Assembly: GCA_028287115.1 (NCBI GenBank)
Contig: JAQBQF010000269.1
Coordinates: 1-42,277 of the forward strand
DNA: 42,277 nt
Source of the DNA: Myxococcales bacterium
GTDB taxonomy: Bacteria; Myxococcota_A; Polyangia; Haliangiales; Haliangiaceae
Direction of reading: 5' to 3'
The translations under genes were made by a program, and so were the position numbers. Shown here one piece after another: positions 14,715 through 22,693 of the stretch. The notes beneath the pieces were generated by a model. The model was not told the DNA's origin, made no database searches, and worked only from the letters and a program-made list of their open reading frames with translations. The stretch's first letter is position 1. Every line of letters begins with the position of its first letter.

Positions 14715-15692
14715 TCACGCTGCCGGCAGCGTACCCGCCAGGGCCGCGATCCGATCGTCATGCGTGAGGTGCGGTCGCGCCTCGGTGAGGGTGCGTTTTG
14801 CCTCGACATGCCGGGGCTCCGCGCCGGGGACCCACCACGCGACCGCGAAGCCGCGCGCACCCGGTGGCGTGTACACGACGACCGTACGCTCGCCGGGGAG
14901 GTCGGCGATCACCGGCGCGAGCGCGTCGTGCGCTCCGTGAACCACGACGATCCCGTTCGGCGCGACGCAGCTCGCCGCTTGCGCGAATAGCCGCTCGATG
15001 AACCCGAGATCGGTCGACCGCCACCGCGGCCGATAAGGATCGTCGTCGCGTTCGGGAATCGGCGCGTTGCACGACACGATCGAGCACGTGCCTCGCCAGT
15101 CGGCGGGAACTTCGTCCGCCAGATCGGACACGTAGCTCGTCAGATGCGCGACGCTCGAGAGCTCTGCACCGTGTCTCGCGAGCTCGACGGCGCGCGCGTT
15201 GACATCGGTCGCGGCGATCTCGGTGGTGAGCTCGGGACGCATCAGCGGCGCGAACGCGGAGCCCGATCCGAGATCGAGCCAGCGCTGCTTGCGGCCGGGC
15301 GGCAACGCGAGCGCGAGGTGGTAGCTCGAATCGTCCGGCCAGCAGACAAGATCCGGAGAGGGTGCGGTGTCGAGCCGATCGCAAGCGAGCAGCGCCTGTC
15401 CGATCGGCAACACGGCCGAGCGTGCCCGCGCGGACGTGCCGGCGATGTCGATCAGGTCGAGCCTGTTCAATGCATCGAGATCGACGGCGAGCCGCAGCCG
15501 GTCGAGCGGAACTTCGCGACCGGCGACGAACAACGCGAGAAGCGTGCTCGCGGGCGTCAGATCACGTTCGAGCAGCGCCGGCAGCAACGCCGGCAACGCG
15601 GAGAGTCGATCCGTTCCCGCCCACGCGGCGAGCGCACGCGGATGCAAGCCCGCGTACCGCAGCCGAGCGCCGAGCACTTGGACGAGGCTCAC
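14715..15692 (-). CDS. SAM-dependent methyltransferase
   Basis: 325 residues from a GTG at 15692 that overlaps the upstream stop (GTGA). Residues 1-130 form an N-terminal helical and winged part (RLRYAGLHPRALAAWAGTDR, LRLAVDLDALNRLDLIDIAG). A class I methyltransferase domain follows, with SAM motif I WLDLGSGSAFAPL, motif II TDVNARAVELARHG, and motif IV SCNAPIPERDDDPYRP in place of the NPPY seen in N-methyltransferases acting on amide or exocyclic nitrogen. It resembles HemK/RlmG-like enzymes in layout but the substrate is not clear. It stands between a TPR lipoprotein and the cytochrome genes, only 21 bp before the latter, so it is probably co-transcribed. A role in the conduit is not evident. 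Confidence 0.75.
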   Translation of the reverse strand: MSLVQVLGARLRYAGLHPRALAAWAGTDRLSALPALLPALLERDLTPASTLLALFVAGREVPLDRLRLAVDLDALNRLDLIDIAGTSARARSAVLPIGQALLACDRLDTAPSPDLVCWPDDSSYHLALALPPGRKQRWLDLGSGSAFAPLMRPELTTEIAATDVNARAVELARHGAELSSVAHLTSYVSDLADEVPADWRGTCSIVSCNAPIPERDDDPYRPRWRSTDLGFIERLFAQAASCVAPNGIVVVHGAHDALAPVIADLPGERTVVVYTPPGARGFAVAWWVPGAEPRHVEAKRTLTEARPHLTHDDRIAALAGTLPAA

Positions 15693-17833
15693 GGACGGGC
15701 CAGGTACATTCGTGCGAGATCGTATTCGGCGTCCATGACGACGCTCGCGGCGACGACCTGCTCGAGCAGCTTGCGCGCGCCGACCGCGGTTGCCGCCTCC
15801 GGATCGAGACCGAGCACGGCGCCGTAGAACGCGAGCTCGGCCCGCCGCGGTCCGGTCGTCGCCGCCGCGCGCAGCGCCGCGTAATCGAGTCGGCCGGTCG
15901 CCGCTTCGGCGAGTTTCTCGTACCAGAGGTCGCCGTGGCGCGACGACAAGTACTCCATCGCGAGCCGATCGCGCGGCTCGCCGCGCCGGCGTCCTTCCGC
16001 GGCGATCCACAGGCTCATGTAGACCTTGTAGAGCTCGGAGATCTCCGAGCTCCCGAGTCCGCGGTGGAGTGCCTCGACCGCATCGGTGTAGCGGCCCACT
16101 TCGATCAAGAATGCAACGGCGGTGCTCGTGGTCGCCGCCGTGTCCGGATCGACCTCGACGGCCTTCAGCACGAGATCGATCGATTTGTCGGGATCGCCGA
16201 GGAACCACAAGAGACGACCGGCGTCGAGCTTGCGCTCTCCTGCGATCGCGCGCGACAGGCCCTTGTCCTCGCCGAGCAACGACCACGAGCGCATCCCGTC
16301 GAGGTAGAGCGCCGCGGCTTCGCGGGGCTTGCCGAGCCCGCGCATCACATCGCCGGCGATGCGCTCGAGCTTCGCGCGGTGATAACGATCGCCGGTCGAC
16401 TCGCCGAGCATCGAGAGTCCGGCGGTCGCGTATCGGCTGGCGGATTGCAACCGATCGGTCTTAAAGCTCAAGGTCGCGAGCGTCTCGTAGGCATCGATCG
16501 AAGGGGCGCGGTCGAGCGAGGCAACGAGCGCACGTTCGCCGTCGCGCACTTCGCCTTGGCTGAGCAGGCCACGGCCGAGCGCGCTCTCGCCGGTCGCGGC
16601 CACTTGCGCCCACACGTTGGCGGGCTGATGCGTCTCCGCGTACTGCGCGACGTGATGCCAGGCGGTCGTCGCGGCGGTCGGTCGACCCCCGAAGGCAAGG
16701 CGCGCGATCCGCTCGGAGTAGAGCTTGCCGAGGCGCAGCGCGATCGCCGTATCGACCTCGCCGGACTTGGCGATCGCCGCCTCGTAGAGCGCGATCGGCT
16801 GGTCGACGCGGCCGAGGGACGAGGCATCGCCGGCCGCCGCGATCAGCAGCGTTTCGTCGCGCGGAAATTTGGCGAGACCTTCCAAGCAGACCGCGAGTGC
16901 GGCCGTCGCGTCGGGATACTTCGGGTCCGAACGCAGCACGCGCGACAGCTCGTAGTAGGCATCGGCGGTCGGCTGCTCGGCGACGAGCTCGGCACGGAGC
17001 GCGAGCTCTTTATCGAAGCCGTAGAGACCGGTCTGTTTGACGAGGTGCGCGTGGATCTCGGATGCCCGGCCTGCGCGTGCGAGCGCGATCGAGACGCGCC
17101 GGGAGCTCGCGAGGATATCGTAATGCGCGCGCACGAGCTCCATCGAAGCGCCGTGTTGCTTGATCAGCTCGCTGACGACGCGCTGGCGTTCTTCGACGAG
17201 CCGGACGTACTGATCGACGAGCCACGGTAGCGGCAGCGCCAGTGCGGTCGGTTGCAGCTGCGCGATCGGTTGCGCGCGGGTCGCATCGGGTCCGTTCTCG
17301 GCGGCGGCGAGCTCGTCGCTGAACCCGAGGATCTCTTCGAGCTCCTCGAGGTGCTTCGCTCGAGACGTGGGCTCGAGCTCTGCGAGTAACACCACCGCGG
17401 TCACGGTCGGTTCGATGTTTCCGGACTTCGCGAACGTCGCACGGAGCTTGTGGATGATGTCGGCGTGCCGCGCCAGCCCGCTGCCGACGCTGCTCGGATC
17501 AGAGCGCCACAGCGCGGTCAGCTCGAACAGCAGGCTCTCGGCGACGAACGGCTTGTCTTCCTCGAGAGCGTCGGTGACCCGCCGAACGATCGCCTCGGCG
17601 ACGTCCGCGCGAACGCGGTCGCGCGGAAGGCCGTTCGGCAGCACCCAGAGTTGATCGATCATCTGATCGCGATCGGTATCGTCGCGCAACTCGAGCGGCG
17701 CATCGGGCCATGCGACGTGACTGCGCGTGCCGGGCCCACAGGCAACGGCGAAGACCGCGAGCAACACGCCGGTGAACGAACGAGCTTGAAGGGAGTCAGC
17801 GAGCGCTGGCGAGCGGAGCCGACCGAACCTCAT
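15689..17833 (-). CDS. TPR-rich lipoprotein
   Basis: 714 residues. The signal peptide ends in an AVAC lipobox (Cys32). The rest is almost all helical, with recurring tetratricopeptide pairs. Examples are ALRAELVAEQPTADAYYELS, RVLRSDPKYPDATAALAVCL, ERALVASLDRAPSIDAYETL and ALYLDGMRSWSLLGEDKGLS, and LVLKAVEVDPDTAATTS is a canonical DP-turn repeat. No enzymatic motif is visible. A lipid-anchored TPR scaffold may help assemble an envelope complex; its place as first gene of the cytochrome run makes this worth testing. The start is 39 bp from the divergent aspartate kinase gene, so both promoters must fit in a very short space. The GTG start of the methyltransferase overlaps its stop. Confidence 0.72.
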   Translation of the reverse strand: MRFGRLRSPALADSLQARSFTGVLLAVFAVACGPGTRSHVAWPDAPLELRDDTDRDQMIDQLWVLPNGLPRDRVRADVAEAIVRRVTDALEEDKPFVAESLLFELTALWRSDPSSVGSGLARHADIIHKLRATFAKSGNIEPTVTAVVLLAELEPTSRAKHLEELEEILGFSDELAAAENGPDATRAQPIAQLQPTALALPLPWLVDQYVRLVEERQRVVSELIKQHGASMELVRAHYDILASSRRVSIALARAGRASEIHAHLVKQTGLYGFDKELALRAELVAEQPTADAYYELSRVLRSDPKYPDATAALAVCLEGLAKFPRDETLLIAAAGDASSLGRVDQPIALYEAAIAKSGEVDTAIALRLGKLYSERIARLAFGGRPTAATTAWHHVAQYAETHQPANVWAQVAATGESALGRGLLSQGEVRDGERALVASLDRAPSIDAYETLATLSFKTDRLQSASRYATAGLSMLGESTGDRYHRAKLERIAGDVMRGLGKPREAAALYLDGMRSWSLLGEDKGLSRAIAGERKLDAGRLLWFLGDPDKSIDLVLKAVEVDPDTAATTSTAVAFLIEVGRYTDAVEALHRGLGSSEISELYKVYMSLWIAAEGRRRGEPRDRLAMEYLSSRHGDLWYEKLAEAATGRLDYAALRAAATTGPRRAELAFYGAVLGLDPEAATAVGARKLLEQVVAASVVMDAEYDLARMYLARP

Positions 17834-17872
17834 GCGAACAAGTTAGCACTGTCATAGCGTTATGTTCGTTGT

Positions 17873-19063
17873 ATGGTGCAGCCCGTGATTCCGACCGGCA
17901 TCGTCGTTCAGAAGTACGGTGGCTCATCGGTCGCCGACGTCGACAAGATCCGCCTCGTCGCCCAGCGCATCGCGCGCACCAAGGCACAGGGCAAGAAAGT
18001 CGTCGTGGTGGTGTCCGCGATGGGCAAGACCACGAACCAGCTGATCGAAAAAGCCAAAGCGATCAGCGCTTCGCCGTCACGACGCGAGCTCGACATGTTG
18101 CTGACCTGCGGCGAACGCGAAGCGATGTCGCTGCTGACGATGGCGTGCGCGGAAGAGGGACTCGAAGCGATCTCGTTCACCGGATCGCAGGCGGGCATCC
18201 TCACCAACGATCGCCACTCGGGAGCACGGATCGTTGAAGTCCGGCCGTTCCGGATCGAAGACGAGCTCGATCGCGGCAAGGTCGTGATCGTCGCCGGGTT
18301 CCAGGGCGTTTCGTACAAGCGCGAGATCACGACGCTCGGCCGCGGCGGATCTGACACGACCGCCGTCGCACTCGCGGGAGCCCTGCGCGCCGATTATTGC
18401 GAGATCTGCAGTGACGTCGACGGAGTGTACAGCGCGGATCCGCGAATCGTCGACGCGGCACAGCTCCTCGAAGCGATCAGCCACGACGAGATGCTCGAGC
18501 TCGCGGCGCAAGGTGCAAAGGTCTTGCACGACGCATCGGTCGACTTCGCCCGCAAGTCGGGCATCGCGCTCTACGCGCGCGCGACGAACAAGGACGGCGG
18601 CGGTACACGGATCGATTTCTCGCCCGAGCGCGAGCGGCAGGTCGCCGCCGTCACCGGTCAGAATGCCCTGATCAGGCTCAAGGTCTCCGGCGGCGCCGCG
18701 GTCGAGCATTGCTTGCAAGTGCTCGAAGCGGCATCGATCCCGCTCACGCACCTCGATCTCGAAGGCAAGGAGCTGCGCTGCTGGTTCACGATCGCCGACG
18801 TTCCCGATTGGGGAGAGGTCCGCAAGCGCCTGGACGCCGTGCTCGGGGACCAGATCGACCTCGGCGAAGAGGGCTGCGTGACGATGGTCGGTCACGGCAT
18901 CGGCGGCAATCCGGGCATCATCAACAAGGCGCGCGCGAGCGCGATCGGAGCAGGTGTGCCACTGAATGCCGTCAGCGTGTCGCCCCTGCGGGTGACCCTG
19001 TGGTGCGATCGCCAGCATGTAGACGGACTCGTGCGCGCGCTCCACAAGACGTTCATCGAGTAG
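17873..19063 (+). CDS. lysC: Aspartate kinase
   Basis: 396 residues, the usual length. It catalyses ATP-dependent phosphorylation of aspartate, the first step towards Lys, Thr, Met and Ile. The ATP site KYGGSSVADVDKIRLVAQRI, the phosphate-binding VVVVSAMGKTTNQLIE, the Ser/Arg-rich LLTCGEREAMSLL and TTLGRGGSDTTAVALAGALR are all present. Two ACT-type segments form the last 140 residues (LIRLKVSGGAAVEHCLQVLE and CVTMVGHGIGGNPGIINKA), so feedback inhibition is likely. I used the ATG at 17873; a GTG four codons later is possible. The GDPD gene follows after 20 bp. Confidence 0.95.
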   Translation: MVQPVIPTGIVVQKYGGSSVADVDKIRLVAQRIARTKAQGKKVVVVVSAMGKTTNQLIEKAKAISASPSRRELDMLLTCGEREAMSLLTMACAEEGLEAISFTGSQAGILTNDRHSGARIVEVRPFRIEDELDRGKVVIVAGFQGVSYKREITTLGRGGSDTTAVALAGALRADYCEICSDVDGVYSADPRIVDAAQLLEAISHDEMLELAAQGAKVLHDASVDFARKSGIALYARATNKDGGGTRIDFSPERERQVAAVTGQNALIRLKVSGGAAVEHCLQVLEAASIPLTHLDLEGKELRCWFTIADVPDWGEVRKRLDAVLGDQIDLGEEGCVTMVGHGIGGNPGIINKARASAIGAGVPLNAVSVSPLRVTLWCDRQHVDGLVRALHKTFIE

Positions 19064-19083
19064 TTGGGTACAACTGGGGACAG

Positions 19084-19887
19084 ATGTCCCGACGTCCCCC
19101 GCTGGCCGCGCTGTCCCGGTACTTGCCCCATCTCGGGCGGCTGGGTCGCGCGACCCGGTGGCGCCGCACCAAAGGTCGCCCTCGCGTGTGGGCCCATCGC
19201 GGTGACTCGGCTCACGAGTTCGAGAACACGATGGCCGCGTTCGAGGCCGCGCGCGTCGCCGGTGCCGACGGGATCGAGCTCGACGTTCGGCTCGATGCAG
19301 GCGGCAACGTCGTCGTGTTTCACGATCACGATCTGCAGCGCCTCGCGGGTCGCCCCGGGACGATGGAGGAGCTGTCACCCGAGGATCGGCGCGCGCTGCG
19401 CGTCGGCGGCCATCCCGTGCCGCTGCTGGCCGAGGTGCTCGACTCGCTCGGCGAGCTCGAGGTCGATGTCGAGATCAAGGCGACCAAGCCCGGCCGGATG
19501 GGCGCGCTATGCGCCGCGACCGCGCAGGTGATCAAGAAGAGTGGCCGCGCCGATCAGGTGCTCGTGTCTTCGTTCGATCCGTTCTCGCTGATCCAGTTTC
19601 ACCGCCATCTCCCCGACATCGCGCTCGCGTTCTTATTTCACGACGAGCAGCCGCTGCCGATGCGCAAAGGCTGGGTCGGCAACTGGATGGGCGCGAGCGT
19701 CCTCCATCCGCAGAACACGCTCGTGACCGAGGCTTCGGTGCGCGCCTGGCACACCGCGGGGCTTCCGATCAACGTGTGGACCGTCGACGATGCGCCCGAG
19801 CTCGAACGCCTGGGCCGCCTCGGTGTCGACGGTGTGTTTTGCAATGACCCGGCGCACGCGATCAAAGTGCTGAGTGCCGTGAACTGA
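19084..19887 (+). CDS. ugpQ: Glycerophosphodiester phosphodiesterase
   Basis: 267 residues, from the ATG at 19084. It hydrolyses glycerophosphodiesters to glycerol 3-phosphate and an alcohol. The catalytic signature is intact: VWAHRGDSAHEFENTMAAFE, GADGIELDVRLDAGG and VVFHDHDLQRL supply the HR, ENT, ExD and HDH residues of the TIM-barrel active site. Later come EVLDSLGELEVDVEIKA and INVWTVDDAPELERL with the usual closing GVDGVFCNDPA. A basic N-terminal segment of 30 residues (RRPPLAALSRYLPHLG) precedes the barrel and does not look like a signal peptide, so it is probably cytoplasmic. The gene is 20 bp after lysC and ends 1 bp from a convergent gene. Confidence 0.92.
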   Translation: MSRRPPLAALSRYLPHLGRLGRATRWRRTKGRPRVWAHRGDSAHEFENTMAAFEAARVAGADGIELDVRLDAGGNVVVFHDHDLQRLAGRPGTMEELSPEDRRALRVGGHPVPLLAEVLDSLGELEVDVEIKATKPGRMGALCAATAQVIKKSGRADQVLVSSFDPFSLIQFHRHLPDIALAFLFHDEQPLPMRKGWVGNWMGASVLHPQNTLVTEASVRAWHTAGLPINVWTVDDAPELERLGRLGVDGVFCNDPAHAIKVLSAVN

Positions 19888-19888
19888 T

Positions 19889-20485
19889 CTACGACGTCAC
19901 GCCGAGGATGAACATCACGAGCCCGGCGGCGCTGACCCCGAGGCCGACGTACCACATCGGCTTGCGACGGGTCAGTGCCGCGATCGCGGACAGCGCGATC
20001 GCGATCTGCAGGAGCGTGACCGTGATCGCGAACTTGTGGTGGCGCTCCATCAGCGCCTGCGAGTGCTCGTTGTTCTCTTTGACGCGCGCCTCGAGCTCGG
20101 TCGCGTCGGCTTTGATCTTCTCGCCCTCTGCGGTGTAGCGCTTGGCATCGGCCATGATCTTGGCGGCGACATCGGGCTTGGTGTCCGCGATGATCTGCGC
20201 CTGACCCGCCGCGATCGCGCTCTTGACGCTCTTGGCCTGGTAGTACGCCCACTGATCAGAGGCGAGCGATTGGTTCAGCATCGCGTCGCTCTTTTCGAGG
20301 ATCGCCTCGTTGCTATTCGAGCCCGACAGCAGCGATGCGACGGCCGCAAGCACCGCGACGAGGGCCGTCGAGACCGAGAGATAACGCGTCCACTTCGGCG
20401 ACTCGTGCGCACCGTGGCCCGCATGGTGCTCGACGTGCTCGTCGATCTTCTCCTTGAGCTCTGCGGTCTCGAGTTCCTCTTCCAT
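19889..20485 (-). CDS. DUF4337-type membrane protein
   Basis: 198 residues. The N-terminus is charged (MEEELETAELKEKIDEHVEH, a His-rich stretch), followed by one transmembrane helix (LSVSTALVAVLAAVASLLSG). Next is a long helical segment (ASDQWAYYQAKSVKSAIAAG) and two further helices near the C-terminus (FAITVTLLQIAIALSAIAAL, MWYVGLGVSAAGLVMFILG). The SDQWAYYQAKSxK signature is the hallmark of this uncharacterised family. It ends against the convergent GDPD gene with no room for a terminator. Function unknown. Confidence 0.75.
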   Translation of the reverse strand: MEEELETAELKEKIDEHVEHHAGHGAHESPKWTRYLSVSTALVAVLAAVASLLSGSNSNEAILEKSDAMLNQSLASDQWAYYQAKSVKSAIAAGQAQIIADTKPDVAAKIMADAKRYTAEGEKIKADATELEARVKENNEHSQALMERHHKFAITVTLLQIAIALSAIAALTRRKPMWYVGLGVSAAGLVMFILGVTS

Positions 20486-20548
20486 CGCGGCGAGCTTGCC
20501 CTAGCTCGCTGGCGGGTTCTAGCTCGTGCGCTCGTCGAGATCGCTCAT

Positions 20549-21145
20549 CTAGGGTCGCCTCGCTTCGTCCTGGGCTTCCTGGATGAGCTCATCGATCTGA
20601 TCAAAGCCGAAGCCCTTACACGTCGATCGAATCTCATCCAAATCCGCGTTTGGATTTCTTACAAGCAACTCCACAACGTCCGCCACATCGCCGCGATTGC
20701 CGGCGTACAGTTTCAGGGCGATCAGGTCGCTCAATCGCGGATACCGTAACGCTGGTTTCTCGTCGAGGCTGATCGCATTCCTGATGGCTTGCAGGGCTGG
20801 CGTTCGCTGCGGACGATACGGATTCAAATAGTTCACGACTTCGACCGGGTCGATCGGGTCGCCTTCGTCGTCTGATCGTTCCCAAACAGTGAGCACACCG
20901 CCAAGCGGATCCTGATCATCTGGAGTCCTCAGGGACGTATGAAACCCTGCGTCCTCGACTGCACTCTTCAGGTTTTCCAGCTGGTGCAACTGGACGACTG
21001 TTGCGAGATCAATGTCGCTGCTGGCCCTGACGTAGTGATAGGCCGCGAGGGCGTACGCTCCTCTCAGCGCCGTCTCGATGTTGAGACCGAGCGCGATCTT
21101 AGCGACACGCTCAGCGAGCTCGACGGGTGTCGTTTGCTCGACCAT
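20549..21145 (-). CDS. AbiEii/AbiGii-like nucleotidyltransferase
   Basis: 198 residues. The nucleotidyltransferase signature is ALRGAYALAAYHYVRASSDIDLATVV, where the Gly-x-x-Ala and Arg-x-Ser-x-Asp-Ile-Asp positions bind NTP and metal; the SDID pair is intact. Downstream come PRLSDLIALKLYAGNRGDVA and DVVELLVRNPNADLDEIR, as in the AbiEii family toxins and related proteins that add nucleotides to tRNA or proteins. The overlapping gene before it (21111-21296) would be the partner. Type IV toxin-antitoxin behaviour is known for some relatives; here it is inferred from layout. The 63 bp before DUF4337 shows nothing. Confidence 0.65.
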   Translation of the reverse strand: MVEQTTPVELAERVAKIALGLNIETALRGAYALAAYHYVRASSDIDLATVVQLHQLENLKSAVEDAGFHTSLRTPDDQDPLGGVLTVWERSDDEGDPIDPVEVVNYLNPYRPQRTPALQAIRNAISLDEKPALRYPRLSDLIALKLYAGNRGDVADVVELLVRNPNADLDEIRSTCKGFGFDQIDELIQEAQDEARRP

Positions 21146-21296
21146 TGGCGGCGAGCCGCTCGATCAGGCGGCCGCGGCGTCCGAGCTCGGCAACCTGGTA
21201 CATGCGCTCGAGAGGCGTCTTGCCGATAGCAACCTTGGACGCAGAAGCGCTGACGCTCGGCTGGCGCAGAAGCTTGCACGTCGTCTCCATAGCCAT
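21111..21296 (-). CDS. Short basic protein overlapping the nucleotidyltransferase gene
   Basis: 61 residues from an ATG at 21296; a second ATG lies two codons in. Its 3' end overlaps the nucleotidyltransferase start by 35 bp, which suggests coupled translation. The sequence is basic and helical (KTPLERMYQVAELGRRGRLI, ERLAANGRANDTRRAR), without a signal peptide. It does not resemble a full AbiEi antitoxin (too short), so it is at most a small partner. No family recognised. From 21297 to 21471 no gene is seen on either strand. Confidence 0.4.
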   Translation of the reverse strand: MAMETTCKLLRQPSVSASASKVAIGKTPLERMYQVAELGRRGRLIERLAANGRANDTRRAR

Positions 21297-21471
21297 AGTT
21301 TGGGTGTGTTTGCGTAACCGGTCAAGCCTACGTTTGGCGCTCTCAGGAGCAAACCATCTCCCAACTGCGCCGCTAAACGCGACCTTGGCAAGATCGCGCT
21401 TGTTTGACGAGAATTGCGCAAGTCAGACCCTCCGCTCGAACGTTGTGCCGCGGTCGGCAGAACGCTCGAGA

Positions 21472-21972
21472 CTAGTGCGCGAGCTTGGGCTCGATCGAGA
21501 ACTCGATCTGAAACTTGGAGTTGCCGCGCCATAGATCGGCGACGACGACGTCGGCGGTGCGGAGCGAGTCCCAGACGGTTTGAAGTTGATCGGGTCGCGA
21601 GATCGGTTTGCCGTTGAGGGCGAGCAGCACGTCGCCGGGGGCGACATCGAGATCGACGAGCGGACCCTGGTGATCGAGGACTTGAACGAGCTGCCAGCCG
21701 ATGAAGCGATCGCCGGCCATTCGCGGCGTGACCTCGAACTGGCGGAGGAAGGCGCCGGGTCCACCATCGAGCACCGCGACGAGCTTCGCGCGATCGATCG
21801 TGCCTGCGCGGAGGCCTTTGCCGGGAGGTGCGACCGGGCGGGGCGCGGCCTCGGGCGCGGCCTCGACGGTCGCTGCGTTGTGCGGCGCATCGAGATCGTT
21901 CTCGAAGGCGGCAGGCTTGGTCGAGACCGCAGGTGCGCACGCGACGACAAAGAGGCAGAGCAAAGCCCGCAT
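21472..21972 (-). CDS. PDZ-domain lipoprotein
   Basis: 166 residues. I start it at the ATG at 21972, giving a very short signal peptide with lipobox VVAC (Cys12, MRALLCLFVVACAPAV). A Pro/Ala-rich spacer to residue 50 precedes a small domain (AVLDGGPGAFLRQFEVTPRM) and a C-terminal PDZ-like domain (GDRFIGWQLVQVLDHQGPLV, DVAPGDVLLALNGKPISRPD, QLQTVWDSLRTADVVVADLW). The arrangement of a short domain then PDZ is that of GspC-type secretion proteins, although GspC is normally inner-membrane. Function could be in type II secretion or protease-like binding. It lies upstream of nothing obvious, 94 bp from thymidylate kinase. Confidence 0.6.
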   Translation of the reverse strand: MRALLCLFVVACAPAVSTKPAAFENDLDAPHNAATVEAAPEAAPRPVAPPGKGLRAGTIDRAKLVAVLDGGPGAFLRQFEVTPRMAGDRFIGWQLVQVLDHQGPLVDLDVAPGDVLLALNGKPISRPDQLQTVWDSLRTADVVVADLWRGNSKFQIEFSIEPKLAH

Positions 21973-22066
21973 GCTCCAAACCTGCCGCTCGCGGCCGGGT
22001 GGCGCAAGTAAATCGTGGTCAGCGGAACCGCGAATGAAACGAGACGGTGCAACGCAAATCGCTGAT

Positions 22067-22693
22067 TCAGGCGATGGCGCCGAGGATCGCCGCGAACACG
22101 TCGTCGGGCATTCGCTCGCCATCGAGCACGTCGATCCGCTCGCCTGCCGCGATCAGCTCGGCGATCGTCGCGCGATAGCCCGCGTCGACGTCTTGCTGCA
22201 TCTGCATGTCCTCGAACAGCTCTTGGACGCGGCCCGCGTCGTGGCGGCGCTTCGCCGCGATCTCCGGGCGCACCTTCAAGAACACGGTGATGTCGGGCCT
22301 GTGGGCACGCGCGTTGATCGTGGCGATCCAATCGCGGTCTGCGCCGGTGCCTTGGTAGGCGAGGGACGAGTGATACCAGCGATCGGAGACGACGATCGTG
22401 CCGGCCCGGAGCGCGGGCTCGACCTCGCGCTGCATGTGATCGAGCCGGTCGGCGGCGAACAGGAGGCCGAACGTGCTCTGCGCGATCTTCTCACCCGCGA
22501 TCGCGTGGCCGCCGGTCAGCATCTCGCGAATCAGCTTGCCGATCGGGCCATCGCTCGGCTCGCGCGTCAGGTGCGCGGGCTTGCCCTGCGCGTTCAGATA
22601 CTCGACGAGCCGCTTGGCCTGCGTGGTTGTCCCTGCGCCATCGAGTCCTTCGATGACGATCAGTCGACCCCGCTCGCCTTGGCCGGCGTTCAC
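22067..22693 (-). CDS. tmk: Thymidylate kinase (dTMP kinase) with unusual P-loop
   Basis: 208 residues from a GTG at 22693 that overlaps the stop of the gene before it (GTGA). It makes dTDP from dTMP. The P-loop reads IEGLDGAGTTTQAKRL, so the family Lys (GxxGxGK-S/T) is Thr here. Other motifs are standard: TREPSDGPIGKLIREML (the DRX-like base-binding region), FAADRLDHMQREV, VVSDRWYHSSLAYQGTGA (catalytic Asp-Arg) and DITVFLKVRPEIAAKRR. The DR(W/Y) pair and lid Arg are intact. The substituted lysine is the only oddity; another basic residue may replace it. It ends 94 bp before the PDZ lipoprotein. Confidence 0.9.
   Translation of the reverse strand: MNAGQGERGRLIVIEGLDGAGTTTQAKRLVEYLNAQGKPAHLTREPSDGPIGKLIREMLTGGHAIAGEKIAQSTFGLLFAADRLDHMQREVEPALRAGTIVVSDRWYHSSLAYQGTGADRDWIATINARAHRPDITVFLKVRPEIAAKRRHDAGRVQELFEDMQMQQDVDAGYRATIAELIAAGERIDVLDGERMPDDVFAAILGAIA

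Noticed and set aside
15362..17230. Long plus-strand open frame antisense to the TPR lipoprotein
   Set aside because: It has no recognisable domain, is Arg-rich as expected from the reverse frame of a GC-rich gene, and the minus-strand frame has a signal peptide and TPR motifs.
18077..19378. Minus-strand frame antisense to aspartate kinase and GDPD
   Set aside because: Both plus-strand proteins show all family motifs; the antisense frame shows none.
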